From Promerops cafer (Eukaryota; Chordata; Aves; Passeriformes; Nectariniidae): DNA of 64,000 nucleotides. The notes beneath the pieces are model-generated. The model saw only the letters and a program-made list of their open reading frames with translations, was not told where the DNA came from and did not search any database. Positions 62,806 through 64,000 of this stretch are shown here, one piece after another; positions within the stretch are counted from its first letter, which is position 1, and every line of letters begins with the position of its first letter. The stretch lies in assembly GCA_013398275.1 (NCBI GenBank), contig VZSE01002721.1:937075-1001074 (forward strand). The letters run 5' to 3'. The position numbers and the translations under genes were made by a program.

Positions 62806-64000
62806 GTATCAGCATGTCCTGTCCTCCATCTCTCTCCCCATGTCTGTGCTGTTTCAGGGCTTCTTTCTCTTTAAGAGGAAACTCGGCGGAAGCCTAGCTA
62901 TTCAATATTGTTTCATATTATTTGGTTGTGAAACAATTTAATTTGTTTATGGCTCTAAAGGTCAGATTTGACTGTTGCCCAAATTTCTAAAGAATAAAGA
63001 ATGCATCAGGCTGAATGGGACTTCATGGCATGATCAACTGGAGAAAGAGAAGGGGACTAGTGAGAATATTTAACTGGAACAGCAAGGCAAACTTACCTTC
63101 AGCTCAGGTTTAAAAGCCTAGTCAATCATTACACGTTTTTTATTATTTACCTGGTACAAAATCCCCCTGGATGAAGAAGTATAAAAAGGCCACACTCTTT
63201 CAAATTTGTAGTAGCTTGCTCAGCATTTTTTTTTTTCCTCTGTCTCAGGACAGTTGAAATTATATGGCTTGTGATTGTGCCTGTGGATAGATGAGAAATA
63301 AAGTGGAAGCACATTGTGGTTGTGGCTCCAAGCAGGGGTGTTTGTAACAGCAAAGAGAGCAGGGCCAGCCAGGGACTTTGAGAAGGAAGGTAATTCTCAC
63401 ACAGTCATCAGAAGACAAAGGTTGCATTTACACCTGGCCAGAAGGTTTAATCATCTACTATTTCCAAACATTGCAGGCTCACAATCTGTTGTGTCTGAGA
63501 TCATAAAACATAATCACAAACTGGAGACAAGAGGCCTGGGCCTTGATTGACCAAACCTTATCTTTTCTTTCTCTTCCTTCTTATTTTTCACTCAATTTTC
63601 TGCCTGTTTTGGGGGGAGAAGAAAAAAAGATGCTTTGGAAAGAGCTTGCTTTGGCCAGAAAATTCTTGATGCAAAAAAAATCTGACTACCAAGGATTAAT
63701 GGACAATTTTCATTCTTCTTTTTCTCACTTGTGTCAAGAGCACTTGGGAGACAGATTATTTGCTTGCTAAGGTTCCCCTCCCAGGCTTCCAGGGAACAAA
63801 AATTGTTGTAAAGGGACCAAAGAGAGAGAAGCATTCAAAGAGAACCAGGTACAAACCTCTCATAGCTTAGTTTTCCAGGTCCTACCACAAAAACAACTAA
63901 CATTCAACCACCTGAAACGCTGGGTGTAGGTGGCTTTCATCTGTCTTTGGGGGAAGGGTAAAATTATGGTAACACTGAAAGAGAATCTGGCAGTCATGGG
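62806..64000. other. Intergenic, no gene seen
   Basis: AT-rich sequence to the window end, with a short T run near 63,227-63,236. No exon, RNA gene or transposon recognised. Confidence 0.5.

Noticed and set aside
16681..64000. GATA6 or its antisense RNA
   Set aside because: No zinc-finger exon or other GATA6 coding sequence is visible. The gene presumably lies beyond the window end.

Overview
This is a window of vertebrate nuclear DNA, almost certainly from a bird. Four exons with consensus splice sites encode the C-terminal 144 residues of MIB1 (mind bomb E3 ubiquitin ligase 1). The interspersed repeats are mostly CR1 LINE fragments ending in the typical 8-bp ATTCTGTG-type tails, plus one solo retroviral LTR. 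There are no L1, Alu or other mammalian-type repeats. Two assembly scars (17 N at 28,681 and one N at 40,643) suggest a draft assembly. I cannot name the species.

Layout. 1-9,416: the last four coding exons of MIB1 on the + strand (1,686-1,764; 3,303-3,416; 4,535-4,635; 9,276-9,416) and their introns. The first visible intron holds two oppositely oriented CR1 tails. 9,417 to about 16.7 kb: AT-rich sequence that is probably the long MIB1 3' UTR, with several AATAAA signals and Pumilio-type motifs. About 16.7-64 kb: no protein-coding gene that I can support. In other amniotes the gene after MIB1 is GATA6, separated by a large gene-poor interval, so this stretch is probably the start of the MIB1-GATA6 desert. 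That is inference, because GATA6 itself is not in the window.

The desert holds a degenerate CR1 reverse-transcriptase fragment (about 44.0-44.96 kb), a second CR1 3' end (56.6-57.3 kb), an older CR1-like copy on the - strand (51.4-52.0 kb), an L2-like fragment (26.37 kb), a 460-bp solo LTR with perfect 8-bp inverted ends and a 4-bp target duplication (62,346-62,805), simple repeats and two long A tracts. Between these are CpG-dense patches (about 22.8, 27.3, 41.4 and 45.9 kb) and clusters of developmental transcription-factor motifs (28.04-28.29, 39.3-39.56, 40.03-40.09 and 41.65-41.84 kb). These are reasonable candidates for distal enhancers of GATA6 or MIB1.

How it works together. MIB1 ubiquitinates Notch ligands in signal-sending cells, and this part of the gene supplies RING2, a short coiled coil and the catalytic C-terminal RING3. 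The noncoding remainder is best read as 3' UTR followed by regulatory desert. I found no undescribed multi-gene system. The best leads are the 28.1-kb motif cluster, a 165-nt symmetric exon-like open segment at 54.7 kb, and a 52-bp direct repeat pair at 60.06 and 61.63 kb.
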